Positions 54,415-63,310 of a stretch of 64,000 bases of DNA are shown here, one piece after another (the stretch's first letter is position 1; each line of letters opens with the position of its first letter). The notes beneath the pieces were generated by a model. That model ran no database searches and was not told the DNA's origin. It was given only the letters and a program-made list of their open reading frames with translations. Where the stretch lies: NCBI GenBank assembly GCA_002726205.1, contig PBSL01000006.1:1-64000 (forward strand). The letters run 5' to 3'. The position numbers were made by a program, and so were the translations under genes. The DNA comes from Planctomycetaceae bacterium (GTDB taxonomy: Bacteria; Planctomycetota; Planctomycetia; Planctomycetales; Planctomycetaceae).

Positions 54415-55707
54415 ATGCAGAACTCACGACGACAGTTCCTGGCCGGCATGGCCAGCTCGGTTCCACTCGCGGCAATGGCCGGCACACAGCGCAGGAGTCC
54501 GCGGCGGCCGAGGCTGGCTGCCATCACGACAACCTACTTCAAGTACTCTCACTCGCAACACATCGTCGACCGCTTCCTGGAAGGCTACAGCTGGGAGGGT
54601 CAGCACCACCGCCCAGAGATGGATGTCGTTTCGTTGTACGTCGAGCAGGTCGGCAAGAATGACCTGAGCCGTGAACGCCTGAAGCGTTTTCCCGGCATGA
54701 AGCACGCCGAGACGATCGAAGAGGCCCTGACACTGGGCAGCGGCGGACTTGCCGTCGACGGAGTTCTACTGATTGGTGAACACGGAACCTACCCGATCAA
54801 CGAGAAAGGGCAGACACAGTATCCGCGGTACGAGTACTTCCAGAAGATCGTCGACGTGTTCCGCAAGAGCGGTCGCACCGCCCCGATCTTCAACGACAAG
54901 CATCTCTCGTGGAACTGGAAATGGGCCCGGGAGATGTATGACACGGCACGTGAGTTGGACTTCGGCTTCATGGCCGGGTCGTCGCTGCCGGTCGCGCGAC
55001 GCATGCCCGCAATTGACCTTCCCTGGGGAGCCAAAATCCGCGAATCGCTGGTGATGCGGCCCGGAGGGATCGATGGCGGCGACATCCACACCATCGAAGC
55101 CCTGCAGGCGATTATCGAGCGCCGCGACGACGGGGAAACCGGGATCCAATGGGTTGAGGCACTCAGCGGCGAAAGATTCTGGCAGGCGATGGAAGCGGGC
55201 TCATGGGACAAGGGGGGCTGGGATCGCGAACTGATGAACGCGGCTCTCACCCGCAGCAACATGCTTCAGGTGGTCCGCGAGAATTACGGGGTCGTACTTC
55301 CCGGGATCTCCGACATGAAACGGATGGCGCCCGGGTCCTACGCCTATCGCTTCGGGTATCGCGACGGCACCCGCGCCACCGCGCTGGGCTTCCAGACCAA
55401 ACCACACCTGGGACGAATTCTCAGCGACACGCCGGTCGCCGTCCGCATGAAAAACGACGAGATCTTCTCGACTCTTGTCTACCTGCCGTACTACGAGATG
55501 CGCAACTTCTTCAACCCGCTGGTACATCATATCGAAACACTTTTCCGTACTGGGCGGTCGCCGTATCCGATCGAGAGAACCTTGCTGACGACGGGCATGA
55601 CCGCGGCGGGAATCGAATCGCTGTTCCAAGAACAGAAACGGCTCGACACACCACACCTGTCAATCAAGTACCGCCCGACCCGCAAATCGACATTCTGGAG
55701 AACGTGA
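54415..55707 (+). CDS. Tat-exported protein, unknown function
   Basis: 430 residues from ATG 54415, with GGAGAG six bases upstream. The leader NSRRQFLAGMASSVPLAAMA is a Tat signal. The mature part has TYFKYSHSQHIVDRFLEGY, VDGVLLIGEHGTYPINEKG, WARELDFGFMAGSS-like strands and HTIEALQAIIERRDDGETG. A Rossmann-like or barrel fold is possible, and the His-rich first loop may bind metal. I do not recognise the family. It is 73 bp after the permease gene and converges with the PqqB-like gene. Confidence 0.55.
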   Translation: MQNSRRQFLAGMASSVPLAAMAGTQRRSPRRPRLAAITTTYFKYSHSQHIVDRFLEGYSWEGQHHRPEMDVVSLYVEQVGKNDLSRERLKRFPGMKHAETIEEALTLGSGGLAVDGVLLIGEHGTYPINEKGQTQYPRYEYFQKIVDVFRKSGRTAPIFNDKHLSWNWKWAREMYDTARELDFGFMAGSSLPVARRMPAIDLPWGAKIRESLVMRPGGIDGGDIHTIEALQAIIERRDDGETGIQWVEALSGERFWQAMEAGSWDKGGWDRELMNAALTRSNMLQVVRENYGVVLPGISDMKRMAPGSYAYRFGYRDGTRATALGFQTKPHLGRILSDTPVAVRMKNDEIFSTLVYLPYYEMRNFFNPLVHHIETLFRTGRSPYPIERTLLTTGMTAAGIESLFQEQKRLDTPHLSIKYRPTRKSTFWRT

Positions 55708-55716
55708 GCGCCCGGG

Positions 55717-56604
55717 TCACAATTCGACCCGCTCGCCTTCGCTGGCAATCGTCACCCCGGCATTTGCAACGCGTTTGGATTCGGCCGAATCCGCGGTTGC
55801 GACTGGATTGCTGTGATTGAGGTGGACCAGCCGGATGTCAACCTCCAACTCGCGCGCCAGTCGGGAATATTCATCGAGATGTTCCCCGACACAGGGATGA
55901 GGGATCTGGGCCAGGTCGCGACCCGGCAATTCGGAACAGTCGAAGAACGTGCCATCCAGCCAGGCCACCTCGGCACCAGCCAACCACGTCGCCAACCGTT
56001 CGTCCCAGGTGTCGATGTCGGGCAACCACAACACCCGCGACGTCGGCCCCTCGATCCCAAACGCCACGGTTTCAGAACACTCGTCGCGATGCGGGACCGG
56101 AATCGCAACGACCCGCACGCTGTTTCCCAACGACACAGGCCGACCCGGAGCCAGTTCCTGCAAAACCACGTTTTCCCGACGAACCAACGATGCCCACGGC
56201 TGATTGTCCTGCAGGAACCGTTTCATCGCCGGCATCACCCACAACGGAACCCGGCGGCAATCCATCACCTCGTGGCCGAGGTTGATCAATCCCGCGTAGT
56301 GGCCGACGTGCGCGTGGGTCAAGAAGATGCCATCCGGCGGGCCCACTCTTCCCGTCGATGCCGCCACGCTGAGGTCGTGCAACTGCTGTGGGAATGCCGG
56401 GGTCGCATCGATAAGCCAGCGCCCCCCGGTCTCGGGGTCGACAATTCCCAGGCACGATGGGCGGCGCTGCAGCTCACGGCACTCGCGGGCAACCACGCAG
56501 GCCGGACAGCCACAACCGGCCTGAGGAATACCGGCGTCCTGGGCCGTTCCCAGTACGATCACAAATGGCGATCTGCCCACAGTCACAACACGTCTCCGAA
56601 ACAC
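55717..56604 (-). CDS. Metallo-beta-lactamase-fold protein, PqqB-like
   Basis: 295 residues. It opens with FVIVLGTAQDAGIPQAGCGC; the cluster CGCPAC resembles the structural zinc site of PqqB-type proteins. The metal loop is THAHVGHYAGL, the HxHxGHY variant found in this subgroup instead of HxHxDH. Further features are PVPHRDEC, VLWLPDIDTWDE and LVHLNHSNP. PqqB is a hydroxylase in pyrroloquinoline quinone synthesis, but no other pqq genes are present, so a general hydrolase is equally likely. It is adjacent to the DUF167 gene on the same strand. Confidence 0.8.
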   Translation of the reverse strand: MFRRRVVTVGRSPFVIVLGTAQDAGIPQAGCGCPACVVARECRELQRRPSCLGIVDPETGGRWLIDATPAFPQQLHDLSVAASTGRVGPPDGIFLTHAHVGHYAGLINLGHEVMDCRRVPLWVMPAMKRFLQDNQPWASLVRRENVVLQELAPGRPVSLGNSVRVVAIPVPHRDECSETVAFGIEGPTSRVLWLPDIDTWDERLATWLAGAEVAWLDGTFFDCSELPGRDLAQIPHPCVGEHLDEYSRLARELEVDIRLVHLNHSNPVATADSAESKRVANAGVTIASEGERVEL

Positions 56605-56635
56605 TCTCGCCTGAACGGTTGCACCTTCCCGACTG

Positions 56636-56956
56636 TCAGGTCACCCGTTCGATCGCATTTTTTGCCTGTTGCTCGCTGATTCCATTGACCGCGAATACCT
56701 TGTTGGCCACCGTCTCTCCCCGCACAAGTTCAATGGAGGCCCTCGGAACGTTCAGCACGTCGGCCAACAATTTGACCACCGCCTTGTTGGCCTTTCCTTT
56801 CTCCGGAGGCGCCTGAACCCTCACTTTCAGGGAGTCTCCCAGCCAGCCCATCACGCCCTCGTGCGATGCCCCGGGAACCACTTTGACGCGTAAATGAAAT
56901 CTGCTCACCGTTTTGCGAACGCCTCTATCCGGTGCTGGCCGCGACGGCTCTCTCAT
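56636..56956 (-). CDS. DUF167 (YggU) family protein
   Basis: 106 residues from ATG 56956; a GTG at 56908 gives a shorter version starting at the conserved fold. The body matches DUF167: FHLRVKVVPGASHEGVMGWL, LKVRVQAPPEKGKANKAVVK and LVRGETVANKVFAV. This small, widely conserved fold has no established biochemical role. It is 31 bp upstream of the PqqB-like gene and the two probably form an operon. Confidence 0.85.
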   Translation of the reverse strand: MREPSRPAPDRGVRKTVSRFHLRVKVVPGASHEGVMGWLGDSLKVRVQAPPEKGKANKAVVKLLADVLNVPRASIELVRGETVANKVFAVNGISEQQAKNAIERVT

Positions 56957-57056
56957 TCAACTGACGCGTGCATTAGGATAACGTCCACACCATGGCTTTG
57001 CCTGTTGCGCCCACGAAGGCGTTCACCGGTCTTTCTACACAACCTGGCAGGACCAG

Positions 57057-57899
57057 ATGACCTCGAAACAATCGCTCTCCCCGCCACACCCAACCCGCCT
57101 GTTGCTTGCGATTCTGGGCACGTGGTGTCTGCTCTCACCGCCGACCGCCAATGCCGACCCGAAGCCTCTGCCGGGAAAGCAATCCACCTGGAACGGGTTT
57201 GCACGTGTCGATTTTTCCCTGGACGGTTTCTCCTGTCGCGTTGTTCAGCCACAAACGGCTGCCAAAGGGTATCCATGGATCTGGCGGGCGAGATTCTGGG
57301 GACACCAACCGCAGACCGACATCGCATTGCTGAAGCATGGCTTCCACCTTGTCTATTGCGACGTTGCCGACCTCTGGGGAAACCAGGAAGCGATGAGACG
57401 CTGGGAACGCTGCTACGAATTCCTGACAACGCAGCACGGATTTTCGAGCCGGCCGGCCCTCGAAGGAATGAGCCGCGGCGGACTGATCATCTATCGTTGG
57501 GCCATCACACATCCCAGGTGCGTTTCCTGCATCTACGGCGACGCCCCGGCAATGGGAATTCGGCCCTATGTCAAAGGCCTCTCCAGGGGCGCTCCGGAGC
57601 TCAAACGCCTGCGTTCCTGGATGAACGCCCATGGTCTCTCGCTGGCCAAAGCAAAGTCCTATCGCGACGATGCACTCGATCATGCCCAGGTCCTGGCCCG
57701 AGCCGGTGTCCCCGTGATCCACGTCTGTGGTGATGCCGACGAAAGTGTGCCCTACCCACAGCACACAGCAGAATTCGCCCGGCGTTATCGTCGTTTTCGC
57801 GGCACGATCAAGCTCATCGTCAAGAAAGGGGGAAAGCACCACCCCCACAGTCTCAAGAACCCCACACCGATCGTCGAGTTCATTCTGTCCCATCAATGA
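57057..57899 (+). CDS. Secreted alpha/beta hydrolase
   Basis: 280 residues; signal peptide about 1-34 (LLLAILGTWCLLSPPTANA). The catalytic triad appears complete: nucleophile Ser in LEGMSRGGLIIY (G-x-S-x-G), Asp in IHVCGDADESVPY and His in GGKHHPHSLKN. WIWRARFWGHQPQTD supplies the oxyanion-side strand. It would hydrolyse esters, probably on polysaccharides (acetyl or feruloyl groups) in view of the neighbours. The start ATG 57057 has a weak Shine-Dalgarno. A DUF1501 remnant follows 25 bp after the stop codon. Confidence 0.8.
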   Translation: MTSKQSLSPPHPTRLLLAILGTWCLLSPPTANADPKPLPGKQSTWNGFARVDFSLDGFSCRVVQPQTAAKGYPWIWRARFWGHQPQTDIALLKHGFHLVYCDVADLWGNQEAMRRWERCYEFLTTQHGFSSRPALEGMSRGGLIIYRWAITHPRCVSCIYGDAPAMGIRPYVKGLSRGAPELKRLRSWMNAHGLSLAKAKSYRDDALDHAQVLARAGVPVIHVCGDADESVPYPQHTAEFARRYRRFRGTIKLIVKKGGKHHPHSLKNPTPIVEFILSHQ

Positions 57900-57923
57900 C
57901 CCAAGCCGTGGTAGACTAAACTC

Positions 57924-58157
57924 TTGGGCCAGATCAACTGGTTGACCGGTGGCACCGTCCCTGTCCGAATGACCTATGGACACTTCAATACCTTCGGCTA
58001 TCTTGCTGTCGAAGACTTCACCGATGTCCGTGACATGCAGGTGACGATCTTGTACCTGATGGGGTTTGACCCTCAACGACCAACTTATCAGTATGCGGGC
58101 CGTGATTTTCGGCTGACCGATGTCCCGGGTTGGGTTCTCACCGACCTGATCGCCTGA
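57924..58157 (+). pseudogene. Remnant of a DUF1501 gene (C-terminal 75 residues)
   Basis: An in-frame stop at 57912 closes the frame, and the visible frame encodes only the end of a DUF1501 protein: GYLAVEDFTDVRDMQVTILY aligns with GYEAAENRVSVADFHATLLH of the gene at 11276, and GRDFRLTDVPGWVLTDLIA is the usual DUF1501 C-terminus. The preceding glycine-rich motif has decayed (TGGTVPVRMTYG versus AGGGVKAGSVYG). TTG 57924 is only nominal. The full DUF1501 gene at 58192 follows. Confidence 0.7.
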
Positions 58158-58191
58158 TTCACCAGTACAGAACATCAGGAAAGGCCAAAAC

Positions 58192-59538
58192 GTGTTGATC
58201 TTCAACGACCCTCCCTGCCGTGGGCAAAGCGGCCGGCTCTCCCGTCGAACGTTTCTCCAGGTAGGTGGCCTGGCCGCCGGTGGCCTCACGCTGCCGCAAT
58301 TGCTAGCGGCAGAACAGGCCAACGGTCAAAAACGGTCGCACAAGGCCGTGATCATGATCTACCTCACCGGTGGCCCACCGCACCAGGACATGGTCGATCC
58401 CAAACCCGCCGCCCCAGCCGATATCCGGGGAGAATTCGCTCCGATCAGCACACGGCTACCGGGCATCCAATTCAGCGAGCATATGCCCGGCCTGGCTCAG
58501 CGGGCCGACCGCCTCGCGACAATCCGCACGCTGGTTGGCTCTGAAGGACGCCATTCCTCGTTCCAGTGCGTCACCGGGCATCGTTTCGCCAATCAGCCTG
58601 CCGGCGGTTGGCCGGGATATGAATCGGTGATTTCGAAGCTGCAAGGACCGGCCCACCCGGCCGTGCCACCCGCCATCAATCTTTTCATGAAGATGGCGCA
58701 TCTCCCCTACAACCACCCAGGGTCGGGATTCCTCGGCGCGTCGCACCAGGCCTTTCAGCCCGGAGGCGATGCCCGGGCCAACATGACTCTCAACAGCGTC
58801 AACCTCGGCCGCCTCGATCAACGCCGGGAACTACTGTCCGGCCTCGACCGTTTTCGCCGGCAGGTGGACGTTGTCCACACCAAGACCGGGCTCGACCCGT
58901 TCACCGAACAGGCACTCAATGTCCTGACCTCCAGTCGCCTTGCCGACGCGCTCGACCTGGAAAAGGAAGACCCTGCCATTCGCAACAGTTACGGCACCGA
59001 TGACCCCAAGGCCTTATCGTACGGCCACCTCGGCTACCAGGCGATCATGTCCAAGTTCCTGCTGGCGCGTCGACTTGTGCAGGCCGGAGCGCGCTGCGTT
59101 TCCGTGACCTTTGCCGATTTCGATTGGCACGGGGGGAACTTCTCGAACGGACGCAAGGTCATCCCGTTATTTGACCGCGGGCTTTCGGCATTGATCGACG
59201 ACCTCGAAAGGCACGGCCTGCAGGAGGACGTTACGGTCGTGGCCTGGGGCGAATTCGGTCGCACGCCCAAGATCAACAAGAGTGCCGGACGTGACCACTG
59301 GAACCGCAACGCTTTTGCGATACTGGCCGGCGGAGGCATGCCCACCGGGCAGGTCATTGGAACGACCAATCGTTATGCCGAAGAACCTGTCCAACGACCC
59401 GTCCATTTCCAGGAAGTCACGGCGACGCTCTACCGCAACCTGGGTCTCGATGTCGCCAAAGACAACATCACCGACCCCAATGGCCGACCCCACCTCGTCG
59501 TCGACAGTGGAGTTCGCCCCTTGCCGGAGTTGAGCTGA
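58192..59538 (+). CDS. DUF1501 family exported protein
   Basis: 448 residues from GTG 58192, with AGGAAAGG upstream. The leader RLSRRTFLQVGGLAAGG is Tat-like. The DUF1501 markers are VIMIYLTGGPPHQDMVDPKP, VVAWGEFGRTPKINKSAGRD and AGGGMPTGQVIGTTNRYAE, with a C-terminal FQEVTATLYRNLGLD. It stands without a DUF1553 partner in this window. It lies upstream of the phosphonate genes with a 69-bp gap, and might be transcribed with them. Confidence 0.9.
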   Translation: MLIFNDPPCRGQSGRLSRRTFLQVGGLAAGGLTLPQLLAAEQANGQKRSHKAVIMIYLTGGPPHQDMVDPKPAAPADIRGEFAPISTRLPGIQFSEHMPGLAQRADRLATIRTLVGSEGRHSSFQCVTGHRFANQPAGGWPGYESVISKLQGPAHPAVPPAINLFMKMAHLPYNHPGSGFLGASHQAFQPGGDARANMTLNSVNLGRLDQRRELLSGLDRFRRQVDVVHTKTGLDPFTEQALNVLTSSRLADALDLEKEDPAIRNSYGTDDPKALSYGHLGYQAIMSKFLLARRLVQAGARCVSVTFADFDWHGGNFSNGRKVIPLFDRGLSALIDDLERHGLQEDVTVVAWGEFGRTPKINKSAGRDHWNRNAFAILAGGGMPTGQVIGTTNRYAEEPVQRPVHFQEVTATLYRNLGLDVAKDNITDPNGRPHLVVDSGVRPLPELS

Positions 59539-59607
59539 CATCAGGCCGTGCCACGGCTTGCCTTGGCTGCTGGACACGAGCCTGTTTTTTCCGGAGAGGG
59601 CATTTCG

Positions 59608-60204
59608 ATGAGTCGTGGACACGACCTGCCTGCGGACGTTTCGCCCGCCGGTGTCACCGACTGCCTGCTGCACCTGTTCACGACTCGTGGTGCCAGCCTC
59701 TACGGCGGCGAACTTGTAACCCAACTCGAGCACGCTCTGCAGTCGGCCTGGCTTGCCGAGCAGGACAATCGACCGGCTGCTGACGTCGTCGCCGCACTGC
59801 TACACGACGTCGGCCACCTCCTGCACGAACTTGGTGAGGACTGCGCCGAGGAGGGTATCGACGACATCCACGAACAGTCCGCTGCCGACTGGTTGTGCGG
59901 TCAGGCCGGATTCAACGCCAGTGTCACCGAACCGATCCGGCTTCATGTCCAGGCGAAACGACACCTCTGCGCGACCGATCCGGAGTATCACACGGGCTTG
60001 TCCTATGCCTCGAAGTTGAGTCTTTCGCTGCAAGGGGGAGCATTCAGCGACGCCGAAGTGGCCGCTTTTCTGCAAAACCCTTACAGTGATGCGGCACTGC
60101 GTCTTCGCGGTTGGGACGATCGGGCCAAGACCGTCGGCCTGCAAACGCCCTCGCTGTCTCATTTTCTGGCATATATCGATTCAAACCTTTTTGACCAGAC
60201 ATGA
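59608..60204 (+). CDS. HD-domain mixed-valence di-iron oxygenase-like protein, PhnZ type
   Basis: 198 residues from ATG 59608, with GGAGAGGG upstream. It carries the residues of PhnZ-type HD proteins: YGGELVTQLEHALQ (Tyr, Glu, His), ALLHDVGHLLHE (HD pair), DDIHEQSAADWL and RLHVQAKRHL (His and Lys). PhnZ cleaves 2-amino-1-hydroxyethylphosphonate to glycine and phosphate using O2; its partner PhnY is not present. It overlaps phnX by 4 bp (ATGA). Proteins of this family are known to associate with phosphonate genes, so the family is well supported, but its actual substrate is unproven. Confidence 0.85.
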   Translation: MSRGHDLPADVSPAGVTDCLLHLFTTRGASLYGGELVTQLEHALQSAWLAEQDNRPAADVVAALLHDVGHLLHELGEDCAEEGIDDIHEQSAADWLCGQAGFNASVTEPIRLHVQAKRHLCATDPEYHTGLSYASKLSLSLQGGAFSDAEVAAFLQNPYSDAALRLRGWDDRAKTVGLQTPSLSHFLAYIDSNLFDQT

Positions 60205-61013
60205 CTCCTGAGCCAGAAATCGTCGGGCAAGACCGGACACCAATCCGCCTGGTCATTTTCGACTGGGCCGGCACGACGGTCGATCACGGCAGCCTGGCAC
60301 CGGTCTACGCCTTCCACGAGGCGTTTCGTGTCAATGGCGTCGAGATCTCTCATTCCGACATTCGCGGCCCGATGGGCCTGCACAAGAAGGACCACATCCG
60401 AGAGTTGTTTGGTCTGGATTCGGTGGCATCACAGTGGCGTGAAGCTCACGGATGCGATTGGTCGGAAGACGACGTCCAGACTCTTTACGAGACCTTCATG
60501 CCCGTCCAGGTCGAAAAGGCCCAGGAACTCTCCGACGTGATCCCGGGTGTGGCCGAATGCATCGACGAACTTCGCTCGCGTGGAATTCTCGTGGGAGCGT
60601 CGACGGGTTACCCCAGAATCGTCGCTGACCCAATCATCGCGGCAACCAAATCCCAGGGATACCATCCCGATGCCAACGTCTGCGCCGACGAGGTCCCAGG
60701 CGGTCGCCCGGCGCCCTGGATGATCTTCCGCAACATGGAACAACTCGGCGTTTTCCCGCCCCCAGCCGTTCTCAAGATCGGCGACACTCGTCCCGACATC
60801 CTTGCCGGCCTCAACGCCGGCGTGCGAACACTCGGAATCTCGGAAACCGGAAGCGAAGTCGGCCTCTCGGCCGAGGACTTTGAGAGCTTGTCCGAAACGG
60901 ATCAACAACAGGCCGTCACCCGCGCCGAGGAAGTGCTCGCAACCGCTGGCGCCGAAGCCGTCCTGCGTCGCGTGGCCGACCTGCCGCAATGGCTCGACGA
61001 AACCGGATGCTGA
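60201..61013 (+). CDS. phnX: Phosphonoacetaldehyde hydrolase (phosphonatase)
   Basis: 270 residues. A HAD-superfamily phosphonatase: motif I VIFDWAGTTVDHG with the nucleophile Asp, Schiff-base Lys in GPMGLHKKDHI, motif II GASTGY, and CADEVPGGRPAPWM with KIGDTRPDI as motif III/IV. It converts phosphonoacetaldehyde to acetaldehyde and phosphate. It is cytoplasmic. It overlaps the HD gene upstream (ATGA) and phnW follows closely, so the three are co-transcribed. Confidence 0.95.
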   Translation: MTPEPEIVGQDRTPIRLVIFDWAGTTVDHGSLAPVYAFHEAFRVNGVEISHSDIRGPMGLHKKDHIRELFGLDSVASQWREAHGCDWSEDDVQTLYETFMPVQVEKAQELSDVIPGVAECIDELRSRGILVGASTGYPRIVADPIIAATKSQGYHPDANVCADEVPGGRPAPWMIFRNMEQLGVFPPPAVLKIGDTRPDILAGLNAGVRTLGISETGSEVGLSAEDFESLSETDQQQAVTRAEEVLATAGAEAVLRRVADLPQWLDETGC

Positions 61014-61031
61014 TTCGTGGAGCCACAACCG

Positions 61032-62174
61032 ATGGACGGTGACTCTGACTACCTGTTATTGACTCCCGGACCGTTGACCACGACCCGTTCGGTTCGGGAT
61101 GCGATGTTGCGTGACGTCTCCACCTGGGACAGCGACTACAACAGCGTCGTCCAGGACATCCGCGGACGGTTGACCACACTTGTCGACGGGCAACAGGACT
61201 GCACCTGTGTCCTGATGCAGGGCAGTGGCACCTTCGGTGTCGAGGCCACGATCGGCTCGGTCCTTCCCCACGACGGCCAACTGCTGGTCATCAATAACGG
61301 AGCCTACGGCGCCAGGATGGTGCAGATCGCCCATCGCCTGGGCATCCCGGTCATCGAGGCAGCATTCGACGAGATTGTGCCCGCGTCGCCGCAGGAACTC
61401 GACCGTTTGCTGCACCGCAACCCGCAGGTGACCCACGTCGCCGCTGTCCACTGTGAAACAACCAGCGGAATGCTCAACCCGATCGAATCCCTGGGTCGCG
61501 TTGTCCGCGAACACCAACGATCCTTCATTGTTGATGCCATGTCGTCCTTCGGCGGAATGGAAATGACCATGTCCTCTCTCTCGGCCGACTTCCTGATCTC
61601 CTCGGCCAACAAGTGCGTGCAGGGCGTTCCTGGATTTTCATTCGTGATCGCTCGCCGCACGGCGTTGGAAGCCTCGCAGGGATTGGCCCGATCGCTCGCG
61701 CTCGACCTGTATGACCAGTGGGACGTGATGCAACGAAATCACGGAAAATGGCGTTTCACGTCACCGACTCATACCGTCCTCGCCTTTGCGCGGGCGCTGG
61801 ACGAATTGCAGGCCGAGGGTGGCGTTGCCGCTCGTCAACAACGTTACGTCAACAATCAGCGGCAGCTGGTCGAGGGCATGGCCACGTTGGGATTCCTTCC
61901 ACTGCTGGCCCGCGAACATCATTCTCCGATCATCACTTCATTTCGCGATCCGGTGGCCGATTTCGACTTCCCCACGTTCTATGACCGTCTCAAACAACGG
62001 GGCTTTGTGATTTACCCCGGCAAGGTGACCCAGGCCGCCACGTTCCGCATCGGAAATATCGGTGATGTTCATCAGGACGACATCGACCGTCTCCTGGTGG
62101 CGATTTCGGAGGTCGCCGCGGAAATGGAACTGCTCACGACTGGCCCCTCATCTAGCCTCCAGGGCCCCCGATGA
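61032..62174 (+). CDS. phnW: 2-aminoethylphosphonate-pyruvate aminotransferase
   Basis: 380 residues from ATG 61032, preferred over GTG 61017 because GGAG (61019-61022) is nine bases upstream. It is a class V PLP enzyme: [51 protein letters not shown] and the PLP Lys in [13 protein letters not shown]. It transfers the amino group of 2-aminoethylphosphonate to pyruvate, giving phosphonoacetaldehyde for PhnX. Stop overlaps the next start (ATGA). Confidence 0.95.
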   Translation: MDGDSDYLLLTPGPLTTTRSVRDAMLRDVSTWDSDYNSVVQDIRGRLTTLVDGQQDCTCVLMQGSGTFGVEATIGSVLPHDGQLLVINNGAYGARMVQIAHRLGIPVIEAAFDEIVPASPQELDRLLHRNPQVTHVAAVHCETTSGMLNPIESLGRVVREHQRSFIVDAMSSFGGMEMTMSSLSADFLISSANKCVQGVPGFSFVIARRTALEASQGLARSLALDLYDQWDVMQRNHGKWRFTSPTHTVLAFARALDELQAEGGVAARQQRYVNNQRQLVEGMATLGFLPLLAREHHSPIITSFRDPVADFDFPTFYDRLKQRGFVIYPGKVTQAATFRIGNIGDVHQDDIDRLLVAISEVAAEMELLTTGPSSSLQGPR

Positions 62175-63265
62175 GCGACACCTATTCAGCGGCCGTATTT
62201 CATGGCGCCGATTCGGGTTTCACTATCTCCACGGAGTCACTCGCGCCGGTGACCGACGGCGAAGTCCTGGTCGCGGTCACTGCCTGCTCGATCTGTGCCA
62301 GTGATCTGCACACGATCTCGGGCCGCCGCTCCTGCTCTTGCCCTGCGATTCTCGGGCATGAGATCGTTGGTCGAATCGTCGCGATCGGAGGCACGGTCCG
62401 CGACTGGCGCGGAGACCCACTGCAGATCGGCGATCGGCTTACCTGGTCAATTGCGGCATCTTGTGGAGGCTGCTTCTTCTGCATTCGCGGCATTCCGCAA
62501 AAATGCGAACAACTGGCCAAGTACGGACACGCCCAAATCGATCAAAGAGCGCCGCTGGGAGGACTCGCCACCCACTGCCGCCTGCTGAAAGGCACGTCAC
62601 TGTTTCGGCTCCCCGAGGGGTTGTCCGACCACGAAGCCGTCCCGGCCAACTGTTGCACGGCCACTTCGGTGGCTGCGATACGCACCGCCGGTGAGATTGA
62701 CGATGCCGTGGTACTGGTACTCGGTGCAGGTGCCCTGGGCCTGACGGTCGCCGAGTACGCCATTTACCAGAACGCCCGGCAGGTCATCGTCGCCGACGTG
62801 GACCCCTCGCGACTCGAGCGTGTCTCACTGATCCAGCGCTGCACGCCATTGCTGATCGATCCGGCCGACGATCCCACACGGATCCCCTCGCTGGTCACCC
62901 GACTGACAGAGCAGCGGGGAGTGGATCTTGCCGTCGAAGTCTCTGGTGCCCCCGCGGCGGTGAGCACGGCTCTCGCCTGCTGCCGAACCGGTGGCCGCAT
63001 CATCCTTGTCGGCTCCGTCTTCAAGACATCACCGATAGAACTCGAGCCCGAGACAATCGTCCGCAGGATGCTCAGGATCGAGGGACTGCACAACTACCGC
63101 CCGGAAGACCTCGCCCGGGCACTCGAGTTTCTTGACGATCTGCCATCAACGTCGATCTCCCGTTCACTCGTTGGGACGAGTTTTTCGTTGACCGACATTG
63201 CCGCAGCCGTTGACTGTGCGAGTTCGCATCAGCACCTGCGAGTGGCCGTGTCGCCGCAGGAATAG
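62171..63265 (+). CDS. Zinc-dependent alcohol dehydrogenase, phosphonate-associated type
   Basis: 364 residues. MDR-family dehydrogenase: catalytic zinc ligands in CSICASDLH and GHEIVG, structural zinc Cys in [16 protein letters not shown], and the nucleotide fold [17 protein letters not shown]. It belongs with phosphonate-linked dehydrogenases often named HpnZ. It probably handles acetaldehyde formed by PhnX or a hydroxyphosphonate; the direction is not known. It overlaps phnW by 4 bp and completes the operon. Confidence 0.85.
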   Translation: MSDTYSAAVFHGADSGFTISTESLAPVTDGEVLVAVTACSICASDLHTISGRRSCSCPAILGHEIVGRIVAIGGTVRDWRGDPLQIGDRLTWSIAASCGGCFFCIRGIPQKCEQLAKYGHAQIDQRAPLGGLATHCRLLKGTSLFRLPEGLSDHEAVPANCCTATSVAAIRTAGEIDDAVVLVLGAGALGLTVAEYAIYQNARQVIVADVDPSRLERVSLIQRCTPLLIDPADDPTRIPSLVTRLTEQRGVDLAVEVSGAPAAVSTALACCRTGGRIILVGSVFKTSPIELEPETIVRRMLRIEGLHNYRPEDLARALEFLDDLPSTSISRSLVGTSFSLTDIAAAVDCASSHQHLRVAVSPQE

Positions 63266-63310
63266 GCTCCAGTGGTTCCTCAGCTCGTCTCTCACACCAG
63301 GATCACCGAC

